In this document: piece by piece, positions 48,847 through 59,986 of the stretch
Numbering within the stretch: position 1 is the stretch's first letter
How the letters are laid out: each line of letters opens with the position of its first letter
Assembly: GCF_000189635.1 (NCBI RefSeq)
Contig: NW_002475923.1
Coordinates: forward strand, 372,001-436,000
Length of the DNA stretch: 64,000 bases
Origin: Tetrahymena thermophila SB210
Taxonomy: Eukaryota; Ciliophora; Oligohymenophorea; Hymenostomatida; Tetrahymenidae
Direction: 5' to 3'
The notes under the pieces: model-generated
The model's database searches: none
Told to the model about the DNA's origin: nothing
Seen by the model: only the letters and a program-made list of their open reading frames with translations
Made by a program: the position numbers and the translations under genes

Positions 48847-50641
48847 ATGTAGCCATAGCCTATAGCTATTATAATTAGGAGTAACTAAACGTCATAGTTT
48901 TAAGAAACAACGGGGCTTCTTTATTTGACTAAGCAAGTGAGAGATATTTAACTTTTTGAATTCATTTTTATAAATAAATTTATAATAAACTAAATTAAAA
49001 TTTATTTATTCTTATTATAGGCTGATAATACTTACTATACTGCTATTGTGGAAAAAGAAAATATTAATGCTGCGCCTTTTTAGGTTCTAGATAACAACAA
49101 GTCTCCTCTATAGCTTATCATAGAACAGCAAGAAAAAACTAGAAAAAAAGCAGAGATGATTGCTGATAAAATAATAGAAGAAATTATTCTGCAAAAGCAA
49201 AAACAATAAATGTAATAAAAGCTTATTAAAGAATAGAGTGAAGAAATATAAAAATTAACTGATGATTTAACCTAAAACTTGGAATCTAGAAGCATGATTG
49301 GCTTCCCTAGAATGCCAAGCACTTCTAGTTTAGATTTTAATTTGAAAAGATCAAATTCTCATAATTAAATATATAACACGAATCAATATGTCCAAAAAAA
49401 GAATGAGCTTATACTACAAATTGATAAGTAGATAGAAAAAAATATAAAAGAAGAATAAAATAACATGCATTCATATGATAACATATCATAAAGTAGTCGC
49501 CTTTCACCTAGAGGAGGGTCTCCCAAATTAAATGAAATCCGCTAATTAAATAAGAGTAGAAATCAATTTTCACCTGATAAGAGAATATCTCTAAATAAAG
49601 TTATGTAAATAAGCAATATAAATATCTATTTAATTAAGAAATAAAAATGCTAATATTTGTTAAGAAATATAAATGCTAAAATGTGTTTTTTAATACTAAC
49701 AATTAGGAACACTCAAGGCGAAAGAGTAGAAACAGATGTAAGTAATACAAGCAATAATGCAAGAGTTTTCCCCTTCTTGAATCTGTAATAGACAAATGGA
49801 AACTAGTTTGACTTGAAAGAATATATGAAATAAGCAATACTGTAAGGAAAAATGTCCAACAAGTCTGCTAGTTAATACCCAAACCATGATAATGCTGAAA
49901 ATACACCAGCTTTTAACTTAAATAAGCAGGCTAGAACACATTCTTAATTTGTATCTACACTTAGTCATATTGAAGACTAAGGAGGAGATTCTAACAAACA
50001 TGTGCAAAATAAGCAAAGAGAAGATATATCAAATTTAACTAATTCTTAAAGATAATCAATAAATTAAGGGGAATAATAAGTTTACTATAATAATTTAGAT
50101 AGTTTTAGTGTAAACAATCCATAATCAGGTATTTATTTTTTAAATACAATTTTTATTTAAACAAAAATAATTTTTAAATATAGATAATATTTCTGTCGTT
50201 TCTAATACAATACCTGTAAATTAAAAACTGAATAGTATTTAATCTTAAGGAAAATCTTAAACTAGACTTAGTTTGGCTAAAAGAAATGTTGAAAGAGATA
50301 AATTAAAGATGGCTCATGCTGACGTTGAAAATAAAACATCATAATTTAAGAAAATTAGTGATTAATAAACTGCAGTTAATAATAAATCTAACACTTTAGA
50401 AATAAATATATAAGATTTAGCTTCAAAAAAAGAAGAAAGAGTCAAATAGTCTAGCAAAAAAAGTGAATAAGATTTAGGCCAAAATAGTGCATCACAGATT
50501 AATGATTTTATAACCAAAATAAACTTAATGCTTTAAAAATCTGCTAATATTAATGCATAGATAGAATAAAGTATGATAGACTCTGAAAAAAATTTAAAGC
50601 AGCTTGAGAGTTTAAATAGCTTTACTACAAGCAAACAGTGA
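48847..50641 (+). CDS. hypothetical Q/N/S-rich coiled-coil protein, about 517 aa
   Basis: Exons: 48847-48936, 49021-49604, 49707-50128, 50184-50641 (TGA 50639). After a short N-terminus (QETTGLLYLTKQADNTYYTA), residues about 50-110 form a charged coiled coil (EQQEKTRKKAEMIADKIIEE, then Q/K heptads). This is followed by a Ser-rich linker (GFPRMPSTSSLDFNL, SSRLSPRGGSPKLNEI), a central Q/N-rich region and a C-terminal helical region (INDFITKINLMLQKSANINA, then KNLKQLESLNSF). SPRGGSP and similar Ser/Pro sites suggest phosphorylation. No domain recognised; a structural or cytoskeletal role is only a guess from composition. An alternative model starts at 48627 with an extra exon (48627-48660, splicing to 48758), but that adds a low-complexity hydrophobic stretch, so I prefer the ATG at 48847. 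Confidence 0.62.
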
Positions 50642-52180
50642 TAAAAATTTTGATGCTATTTATATTCTTTTTATAATAATTATAATAAATTGTAAATAAA
50701 GTTATATAAATATTATATTTATTATATTTTAATACGATATTTTAATAAAATAAATAGACTATTTTATATTTTTTAATTTATAAGAATTAGGCAAAATAAT
50801 GAAATATGAGCAACTTACAAATATTATGATTTTAATCATTATTAAATGTTTGAGTTTTTTTAATCTTGGAAATTTATGATAAATTTCTTAGAATTTTAGG
50901 TTTAATTCTATCTCAAATAATTTGAAAAAATAGATATTTGAAATAGTGCAAATTAATAAAATTAAATTCAAATCAGAAAATGTGATTAAATAGAAATTAT
51001 TTTATATTTTAATTCTATTACTCTATTTTCTTAAATAAATAACTACTTTTTGGGTTTTTATTTATAATAAAATTTTAAAATTAAATAATCATCCCATTAA
51101 ATTTAAATTCTTTGAAAATGTTAAAAATTAAATTATTTTGAAAAAAAGTTATTATTTAGAATATATTTTAAATGTTTAAATAGAAATACTCTAAAAAAAA
51201 AATAAATAGACAGTAAGCAATTAAATTAATTTTGAATATCTATTTTAATTTCTTTTTTCGTTCATTTATTTCTAAAAATGGTTTAAATCCATAAATTATT
51301 ATTTCATTTGATATTTATAATCATGCATGCTTCATTAGCAATATCAATAATATACCAATTTTCTTGTTACATTTTTACCTTGGATTAAAAAACTTTATTA
51401 ACAGATATGTTTATCTGATAGAATATTAGGTGTAATATTTGGTTAAAAAAATATAATACATTATATTCATTTTATATTCCTAATCGGCATTACTACAAAG
51501 ATCAAGAAAAAGATAAGATTATTCTCATCTTATGGTTATATATTTTTTCAGAAAACATTTTCTATCTAATGTTAATGACCTACTTTATTACTAAACAATA
51601 AAATTTAAATTTAGATAAAAATTATTTATCCAATTTTTCTTATCAAGCTCTTAATAATTAAATTATAGCTAGAAGATAATTTGCCTAATAATCTAATAAT
51701 CTGTAAACTTAGCTTTTTTAAAAAACTTTTGAAATTGAAATTTCAATGTTAAAAAATGTTATAAATTATTTTAATCTTGAATAATAAAATATAAATAGAT
51801 TATATTATTGAATAAAAATGGATATATTGTATAATATTACTATTTATATATTTATTTTATAAGATTACAATTTATTTGTTCTTTCTTTAGAAATATTAAT
51901 TTTTTGTTTTTATTTCAAGCCACATAATATATTTTTAATCAAAATATAAGTTGGATGGTTAATAAGTATCAAAATTTAGGGATAGTGGATGTTAGAATGA
52001 GGTTCTAATTAGATTTTTAATCTCTTTTGAAATATCTATAATTATTTATTTAATTATTTAGCTAAACTGTAATTTTATTTATTTTCAAACGGATCCTAAA
52101 ATCTAATTAATTACTGCACCAACACTAAATTTTTATCAAAACAAAATTTTTAGTTTTTTAGTTTTACAAACAATAATAAA
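50642..52180. other. intergenic, AT-rich
   Basis: About 1.5 kb of AT-rich sequence between two plus-strand coiled-coil genes. No supported frame, repeat or RNA fold. Confidence 0.6.
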
Positions 52181-55100
52181 ATGAATACTAATGCTTAGCA
52201 GAGATTATAATAACAGCATTCTATTAATTTACAATAACAGTAATCGTAGTAATAAAATCGCATTGATGATTAGCAAATTCCATAAGGCTTTTAGCTTGAA
52301 ACTAAAATTAGATTATTGATATAAGAAATCGTTGATCCAGCTTTAAAGAAGTATGAAATTGTTTTTAAAACCAATATAAAAATTCCAAGTTAAATAAATA
52401 AATAATTTATTTTTATAGGACTGAAGAATGTGTAAAACAAACTGAGTATTTTAGCTAAGTTTTAGATGAGAACAACAAAAAATTTGATCATTGCTATGAT
52501 GTTTATGAAATACTTAATGAAAAGATAAAAATTAGATTCAACGAACTAGATGCATTAACTTAAAAAGTTGCTTAAATAGTAAAATTTATAGCTTCGTAAA
52601 ACGTGGAAAAAATTATTTAACATTTAATATATAGGATAGCGACTAAATTATTAATAATGGCCTTAATAAGCAGGAGTAAAAAGAATTAAGATAAGAAATA
52701 TCAGAGTTAAAAGAAAGCATTTCTTAAAAATCTGAATAAATATAATAACTAGTATTTATTTATATTTTTACTTTAAAATTAACATTGTAAATTTGTAAAA
52801 AAAAATAGTAAATAGCAAATGAGAAACTATCAGATGAATTGATCAAGGCTAACAACAAAATTTTAGACAATAAAGGAGAATATTAAGAAAAAATGGGAGA
52901 GTTTATCAAAAATCATTTCTCAGGATTTACAAACATATAAAAGGAGTTTTCTAAAGTAAATGAAGATTAAAGAAATTTACAATAATTTAAATATATTTTT
53001 ATCAATTTTTTTAAAAGATAAAAGAAGAGTTTATTATGTCAAGTAGGGGCATGGAGTATTACAAACAAGTGTTTGATGAATTACAAAGTACTTTGGATTT
53101 ATATAAAGTAGAAAGAGTTGATTTGAAGAAAAAGATAGAGTCTATTATTAATTAAATTGATGATAAAGTTAAACAAGAAGAATTTAACAATTTTTGTGAA
53201 AGAATAGAGCATTCTTTGGTTAATGGAAATGATGAATTAAGACTTTAGTTATAAAAATTCTAAAAAGAAACAGAATCTTAAATTATGAGTCATAAAACAG
53301 TTATTAGTAGCATTAAGCAAAACGAATAAGTTTATACCTAATCTATCAAAGATCTTCACAATTTGATTAATGAAGCAAGAGTTAAGGCAGATTCTTCTAT
53401 TCATGCAATTTAATGTGAGAGCACAGAAATGAAAAATGAATAAAAATTTATATAGAAATCCATAGAAGATATTAATACCACTTTGGTAGCACAATCTAAC
53501 ATTACAAATGAGATTAAATAAAATATTAGAAAAGAACTACTTAAATTTGACTAACTTGTGGGAGATTTATCTAGAAACCAGCAGCAATCAATTGATGAAA
53601 CTGTTAGTAATTCTATCAAAAATCTTAAATCTGAGATTAATAAAGATCTTGAGGAATTAACAAAGTATGTTATTTGAATATTTAATTTGTCAAATTATAT
53701 TTTGTTGATTTATTTGCTAATTTGTGTTTATTTAATTTAAAATTAATATATTAGATAGATCAAGAAAGATATTAAAAATTCTGTTAAAGTTGAAAAGGAA
53801 ACAATTGCCTAAAACTCAATAGAAAGGAATGATGTATCATTTTAAAATGGGAATGGTGATTTGAGCAACGAAGCAACATTAGTTGAATCTGCACGCGGTA
53901 AAGAAAAAATAGATACAGAGATGCCATAATTACACTCAGTATCATAAGAACAAATAGAATAAATAGCACAATTATAAATAGAAAAATTAGTGCCTTAAAT
54001 GATTTAAAGTGAAATTAACAAAGATGCAAATCTAAAAAAAGATTTTGAATAAATGATACAAAGATCACAAGCTCTATTGATGAATTAAATTGAACAATAT
54101 ATAAAAAAAAATATGGTAACTGAAAGTTCTCTAAATGATATTAAAAGAGATATCCTAAAAATAGAGGAGTAAATTTAGTTTAATTTAAATTGATAACATA
54201 ACATAATATAAACAAAATATATAAACAGCCTAAAGAGTTAAATGTTGAACATATTTAATATGATGAAAACAGAACATGAAGAAATGAATGAAAAAGTAGA
54301 AAAAATGACTTACAAGCTTACAACTTTATAGTCTGATATCACTATCGAAAATGAATTTATAAATGGATAAATTAAAAAAGTCATTAAAGACAAAGATAGC
54401 ATATTTAAGAGTTTAAGATCTCTTTGCCAACTTAGTTCTACACTCTCCGAAAATCAAAACATCCTGAACTCCATCTTTCTTCAATAGGAATTTGAGAAAA
54501 GGTTATCTTAAGATATGTTTGATAACTTTAATAATACTGTTCCAGCAAGATATTATTCTCATGTAGATGGTAAATAATTAATTTATCTTCAAAAATAAAC
54601 AACTAATAAAAAATAAATAAATATTCTCTCCTAATTAATCTTCTTTATAAAAAGATTTTTCAAGTAAAATATATCAAATAATAAATCAATCTAAAGTTAA
54701 AACAAATTTAAAAATATTTTTTATAAAAAATAAATGATTATTTTAAATTCAGGAAAGTTAAATAAATTTTTCTTATAAAAATAAGGACTCATTTTTGAAA
54801 TAGGGAATGAATAAAGTAGGACACATCCATGTAAGATAAACTATAGATAATTAACTTTGGAAAAATATGACTTGATTAGACATAGCATGGGATGCATATA
54901 AAATGTTTGGGAATAAATTTTGCAAAATAATGGTGAAGATTTTATTGATATTACTCCAGGCAAAATATTTAAATCATAAATGATGCCTAAAATAAAATAC
55001 GATTTAAAACCTGTTAGAGCTTAAACCTCTGGAAAACAAAATCCCAGAGCAAATAATTCTGATATGATGAATAAGTCTTTATTACTTGAGAGCAATAACA

Positions 55101-55498
55101 ATCATAATATGAATAAAACTTTTAATGCGCCTTAAATTACAAATACAAGTAACTAATTTTAGAGTATTCCAAGTGTAAAGCCCTCTGATGTAGACTAAAT
55201 AGGTAAAATTTCAACTATTTTTTTATTTTTTGAAATAATTTCATTATTTTTTTTAGATGGAAAAAAGAAAAAAAATAACCCTATCTCACTAAACCATAGA
55301 AAATTGCTTAAAAATCTAAAAGATTTCAACTAAGCCCATTTAATAAACTTATAAAAGTAAATTACAAAACCTTAAACAGTTGAAAAGCAGTTTAGAAAAT
55401 AATCTAGTAGTACTATTTAACAAGAAATGCACAAAGTAAATCTAACATTTTTAAATAATAATAATGATACATTAAAAAATAATTATACTGAAAATTGA
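52181..55498 (+). CDS. large coiled-coil protein, 878 aa
   Basis: Nine exons: 52181-52350, 52419-52578, 52635-52751, 52809-52955, 53018-53664, 53755-54168, 54229-54569, 54804-55202, 55257-55498, all phase-consistent. The N-terminal about 45 aa are poly-Q-like and encoded largely by TAA/TAG/CAA/CAG. From about 55 to 650 the protein is almost continuous heptad-type coiled coil (QEISELKESISQKSE, EYYKQVFDELQSTLDLYKVE, KKKIESIINQIDDKVKQEEF, LKSEINKDLEELTK, EMNEKVEKMTYKL). After about 690 it turns to a basic, Asn/Ser-rich tail (LEKYDLIRHSMGC, NPRANNSDMMNKSLLL) ending in KNLKDFNQAHLINLQKQ and a polar C-terminus. No named domain is recognised; the architecture fits a basal-body, ciliary or cortical structural protein, but that is inference. 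The intron 54169-54228 is required because the unspliced frame meets a TGA. Confidence 0.75.
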
Positions 55499-56851
55499 TT
55501 GATTGATTTATTTATTTTCTAGACTTTATAATAAAAATGAATTGAGTGAGTGAGTGAATTAATATTTGTATATAAATTTTATATGTAATTATAACTTTGA
55601 AACATACTTACTTGGCTTGTAAATATATTTTCAAATTAAAATTTAATCTAAAAATAAAAAACTAAAATACCCATTGAGCTAATCAAAATTCATAATTAAT
55701 AAAAATCAATTATTTTAAATACTTAACAATCTAATAAAGAAAGTCATGAAAGCAAAAAATACTTTACATCTTAAAATTTATTAAATATTTAATAATTCAA
55801 AAATAAAATGCTATTAAAAACATTATCTATAAAAGTGGTTAACGTTATAAAGTTTTTCATAAAAAAGTAGTCCAACAAAATTAAAAAAAACAAAGTTTTA
55901 TTTTGTTAAGATTTATTTTTAAAAAAATTAATAATTCAAAAATTAAATGTTATTAGAATTTATTATTTACAAAAATAATTTAAATTATAAAGTTTGTAAT
56001 AATAAAGTAAGAACAAAATACCGTAATTACTTTATTTAACTCTTCTGGTAGGGGGTTCGGTACTATTGAGATGTATTAATATTCAGCCTCCTAAATAGTA
56101 ATAACATTATTTGATTAGAAAAACCTTATTTTTAGAGTAGTTACATTATAAAGTATTGTTTTTTTATGTAATTAATATATTATTAAATTTTATTAAAAAT
56201 TATTATTTACGAAACTCAATTAAATAATATGGTTTTATAAGATAAATAATACAACAACAAAAAAATATTTATAGAGATTTCTTATTTTATAATTAATAAA
56301 AAACTAAATTTTCAAATATTAAAAACAACTTTATTACTCATTAAAAAAATAATTTATAATCTAATTGGTGATTATTGTAAAAAAAAAAAATTTACTTTGC
56401 ACTTTAATCTAAGAGATATTTATTGATTGTAAGATGTTATTTTTTTGATAAAACATTTATCATCGAAATAAAAACTAAAAGTGTAAATTTTATGAAATTA
56501 TAAAGGGTAAAAATAAAAAATTTTTTTAATACAGCAAATTATGAATAAAAATTTTCTGCTTGCTGAGAAAATAAAAAATATTTTATATTTTATTTCTTAA
56601 ATTTCATTAGAATTAGAAAAAAATATTTAAATTTAAATGTCGACAGCAGCAATATATCAAACTTAACATTTCTATTAAATTAAAATTTATTTAGAACATT
56701 TTTTAAAGTCAAAACATTTTAAGATTTTCAAAAGAACTTGGATGAGCTTTTATCAAAATTTATAGAAACATAACTATCGAAAATAAATAGGAAACACATT
56801 TTGATATAATATTTTAGTTATATAATAGTATTTATATAATGTATTAATTTG
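55499..56851. other. intergenic between convergent genes
   Basis: About 1.35 kb, AT-rich, between the 3' ends of the coiled-coil and SDR genes. It contains one unusual GC-rich patch at 56041-56095 (listed separately). Otherwise nothing recognisable. Confidence 0.6.
56041..56095. other. isolated GC-rich patch in AT-rich intergenic DNA
   Basis: CTGGTAGGGGGTTCGGTACT followed after about 20 bp by CAGCCTCCT. The GGGGG and CCTCC stretches could pair in part. It does not fold into a tRNA cloverleaf by eye and no protein frame is evident. It could be a small RNA, a protein-binding site or a remnant. Confidence 0.35.
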
Positions 56852-58166
56852 TCATAAACCATTTTTAAGAATTTCTTCAGCCGTTTCAATGATTGTGTTA
56901 TAGATTCCAACATATTACATTCCTAGTTCTTACAAACTAGTTGCATTATCCATAACAAAGTACTAGCCACTTTATCTTAGGGTTTCTTTGTAAATTGGTA
57001 CAACTTAAGCTTTTGCTTCAAATTCTTCATGAGTAAGCTCTTTGGTGTTAATTTTTAATTCAGGTCTCTTATGCTTGTAATAATCACAGAGTAAGGCTGC
57101 AATATCTTTTATCCACATAGACTAGCTACAAATGATGTACCTCTTACCTCTAGTTACTTCACTTAGTTTATCTTACATAGTAATAATATGAGCTGCAGCA
57201 ACATCTCTGACATCTACAATTCCTAAAGTAATTGGTTAAGGCACTAACTTGCCATTTAATAAGCTTTTTTATTTTAGAATTATTATTATTATATATATTT
57301 TTTAATTAAGTTTTTACTTTGTTATTATTCCTTAACTTGCAGATAATTTTGTTGACAAAGAAGGACCTAGAATTAAAGTAGGATTTATAACAGTAAGGTT
57401 TAGTTTATCTTTATTTTCTTCATAAATTTTCCAAGCTTCCTTCTCGGCATAATATTTTGATTATCCTAAAAATAAATGTTTGATTAATATTTAAGTTTAA
57501 ATATTTGCTTATTTTAATTACCGTAGAAACCAGCGTTTTAATAATTTTGCCAGTTTGTCTCATCAAAATGAACTTTTTGTGTATTTCCTTCAAAAATAGC
57601 TTTACCAGAGCTAGTTACAACAACTTTTTTGATATTTCTTGAGTATTTAACACATGCATTTAGAACAAATTAAGTTCCTTTAACAGCTGGTGTAATCATT
57701 TCATCTGCTGTTTTAGCTTCGTAATTAAAAGGAGATGCTACATGAAGGACATATTGACAATTTTTAACAGCCTCATCCCATCCGTTTTCTGAAGTTAGAT
57801 CTGCTTATACGAAAGAAATTTTACTACGATATTTCTATGGAATAATATCATAAATATGCTGGTATTTTTATTTATCAGCAAGATTTCTTACAGTTCCTTT
57901 CACTTTGTAGTTTAATTGAAGCAAATACTTAATAATATAACTGCTAAGGAAACCGTTAGCACCAGTTACTAAAACAGTGTACTACTCATTTAGTGCTAAT
58001 TAATGAGCCTAAATTTATTTTTTCAAAATATATATTATTTTAAATGATAATTTCAAGTTACATCTAAGGCCAATTTTCTTATATTTAAATTATCTATTTT
58101 CCAACTTTCAACATTTTCTACATTAGAAACTTCTTGTGCCATAGCTGATGAACCTGAGCAACCCAT
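56852..58166 (-). CDS. extended SDR, dihydroflavonol/cinnamoyl-CoA-reductase-like, 383 aa
   Basis: NAD(P)H-dependent reductase of the extended short-chain dehydrogenase family. Exons: 58062-58166, 57522-58008, 57318-57465, 56852-57263. Seen: the Rossmann start YTVLVTGANGFLSSYIIKYL (residues 45-64), GTVRN after beta-2 as in NADP-binding DFR relatives, VQADLTSENGWDEAV, QYVLHVASPFNYEA, VVVTSSGKAIF with the catalytic Ser region, and YYAEKEAW giving YxxxK (Tyr202, Lys206). NPTLILGPSLS and GIVDVRDVAAAHI follow. Length is typical apart from an extension of about 45 aa at the N-terminus that starts MGCSGSS. The third Gly of the GxxGxxG motif is Ser57. The substrate cannot be told. Head-to-head with the peptidase gene, 375 bp apart. 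Confidence 0.87.
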
Positions 58167-58541
58167 TTTATTTTATTTTTTTGTTTTATTTTTATTTTTT
58201 AATTTATTAATTACAACATATTTTTGTAATTTTATGATGACTTTTTAAATCTATTTTTATCATTCTACTTCTAAAAAAGTTGAAGATAAAAATTAAATAG
58301 AAATTTTCTGGAAAAATAATTATTCTATTAAATTAGAAGCAAGAGCAAAGACTTACTCAATTTAATTAAAAAATAATATGAAGACTTACAGGATTTAATT
58401 TTAAAAACAGATTATAAAATTTGTAAAACAAATAGAAATGTTCTATTTAATTATATTTTACCGTATTTAATAAGATAATAAAAGTATTAATTTTTATTCG
58501 TTTTTATCTAATTTAAATTAAAGTTTACCAAAATATAAGAA
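58167..58541. promoter_or_regulatory. divergent intergenic region (shared promoter region)
   Basis: 375 bp between the start codons of the SDR (minus) and the pyroglutamyl peptidase (plus). AT-rich with T- and A-tracts. No specific binding motif is identified; called regulatory only because two genes diverge from it. Confidence 0.4.
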
Positions 58542-59231
58542 ATGCAATAATAATAATAATAAAAAGATATATATTTTTTTTTAACAGGATTTGGAGAGTT
58601 TTATGGAGTTAAAGATAATCCAACAAAAACTCTAATTGAATCCTTAAAAAACGAAGAAAAAGAGTAACTTTCAGTCCTTCACGCAGAAGTTTTAGAAGTT
58701 TCTATCTAAGGAGTTGATGAATACATCAATTAGATTGGAGATAATATTTAAAAAAGAAATGATAATAATTCTATTTATGTGCTTCTTCACTTTGGAGTTG
58801 ATGCAAATTCAAAAAATTTTGTTTTAGAATAAACAGGGTATAATTAAAAGCATTTTATCTGTCCTGATATGAGAAACAACACTCCTTGCTAACAACTTAT
58901 ATCAAAAGACTTCAATATAGATCATGGATTAAAAACAAATTTAGATTTAGAAGAAGTTAAAAATTTAATTTTGAGTGAATCGATAAAGGTTACAGCCAAT
59001 AAAGATGTATTTAAATTAGGTAACGATCCTGGCAGATATATTTGCAATTATATTTACTTTAGAAGTTTGCACTGCTTCTAGCATTAAATATAAAATACAG
59101 GAAGCTAAATATATAGTCTTTTTATTCACTGCCCTCCTTTTAAAGAAATCAATTAAGAAACACAAAAAGATCTTGTTTTCATTCTGATAAAATCAATATA
59201 AAAATCACTTTTAAATGAAAAACAGTAATGA
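58542..59231 (+). CDS. pyroglutamyl-peptidase I (pyrrolidone carboxyl peptidase, C15), 229 aa
   Basis: Cytosolic cysteine peptidase that removes N-terminal pyroglutamate from peptides. Single exon with TGA at 59229-59231. Seen: an N-terminal beta strand into TGFGEF (residues 15-20) as in the family's TGFxPF, then DNPTKTL. HFGVDANSKNFVLEQTGYN gives the catalytic Glu (Glu96), NDPGRYICNYIYFRSLH the nucleophile Cys168, and YSLFIHCPPF the His196. The Glu-Cys-His order and spacing match the family, and the total length is close to the usual 210-220. The start ATG at 58542 is followed by six glutamines (CAA and TAA codons) before the first strand. Cys168 sits in the normal GRYxCNxxxY context, so the enzyme should be active. 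Confidence 0.9.
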
Positions 59232-59986
59232 TCTTTAATTTCAATAATAAATAAATTCTGAAAAACTAATACACACATGCTACATAATAAAATATTTAAA
59301 ATAGTTACTTAAATTTTGTAAATTTGTGAATTTTAATAAAATACTCTTTTACTACTCAAGTTAATTTATTATTTTATTGCTAAAATAAAAAAAATTTTGT
59401 TTGATTTTTTTCTTTAAATTTATGATTAAAATTATTATTTTATTTAAAAAAAGATCATATTCATTCAAATTCTTATCTACATTTAAATTTAAAATTATTT
59501 TTTATGTCTAATTAATTAATTAATTAAAAATAAAAATATTTTTATTAGATTATAATAAAATAGATATTAAGATTAACTCTACCAATTTGAGTATTGAATG
59601 AAAATTTATCTTTTTTGAAATTAAATTTGTATATTTATGTATTTTTATTGAAAACGTAGTCTGAAATTATTAAAAATATAGACGTACATCTCAGACAGTT
59701 GAATAAGTGAATACCTCTAATATTTTTTTATAATTCATACAATTTTATTTTTCTATTATTTAAAATTTGAAAAATAAATTTCAAAAAATATTTAGAAATT
59801 CTTTCAATAAAATATCAATGAAAAATAACGAATTTAAATATATTTTTAATTGCTAATCAAAATATTTTTCTCATCAAAATTTATAAGGTTCTTTTAAAAT
59901 ATATGTTTGAAATGTGTAAAATACGTTGTTAACAAAAATATAAATCATATAAAAATATATTAAACATCAAAAAAATTTTTTTAATT
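59232..59986. other. intergenic between convergent genes
   Basis: 0.75 kb of AT-rich DNA between the 3' ends of the peptidase and TPR genes. Nothing supported. Confidence 0.6.
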
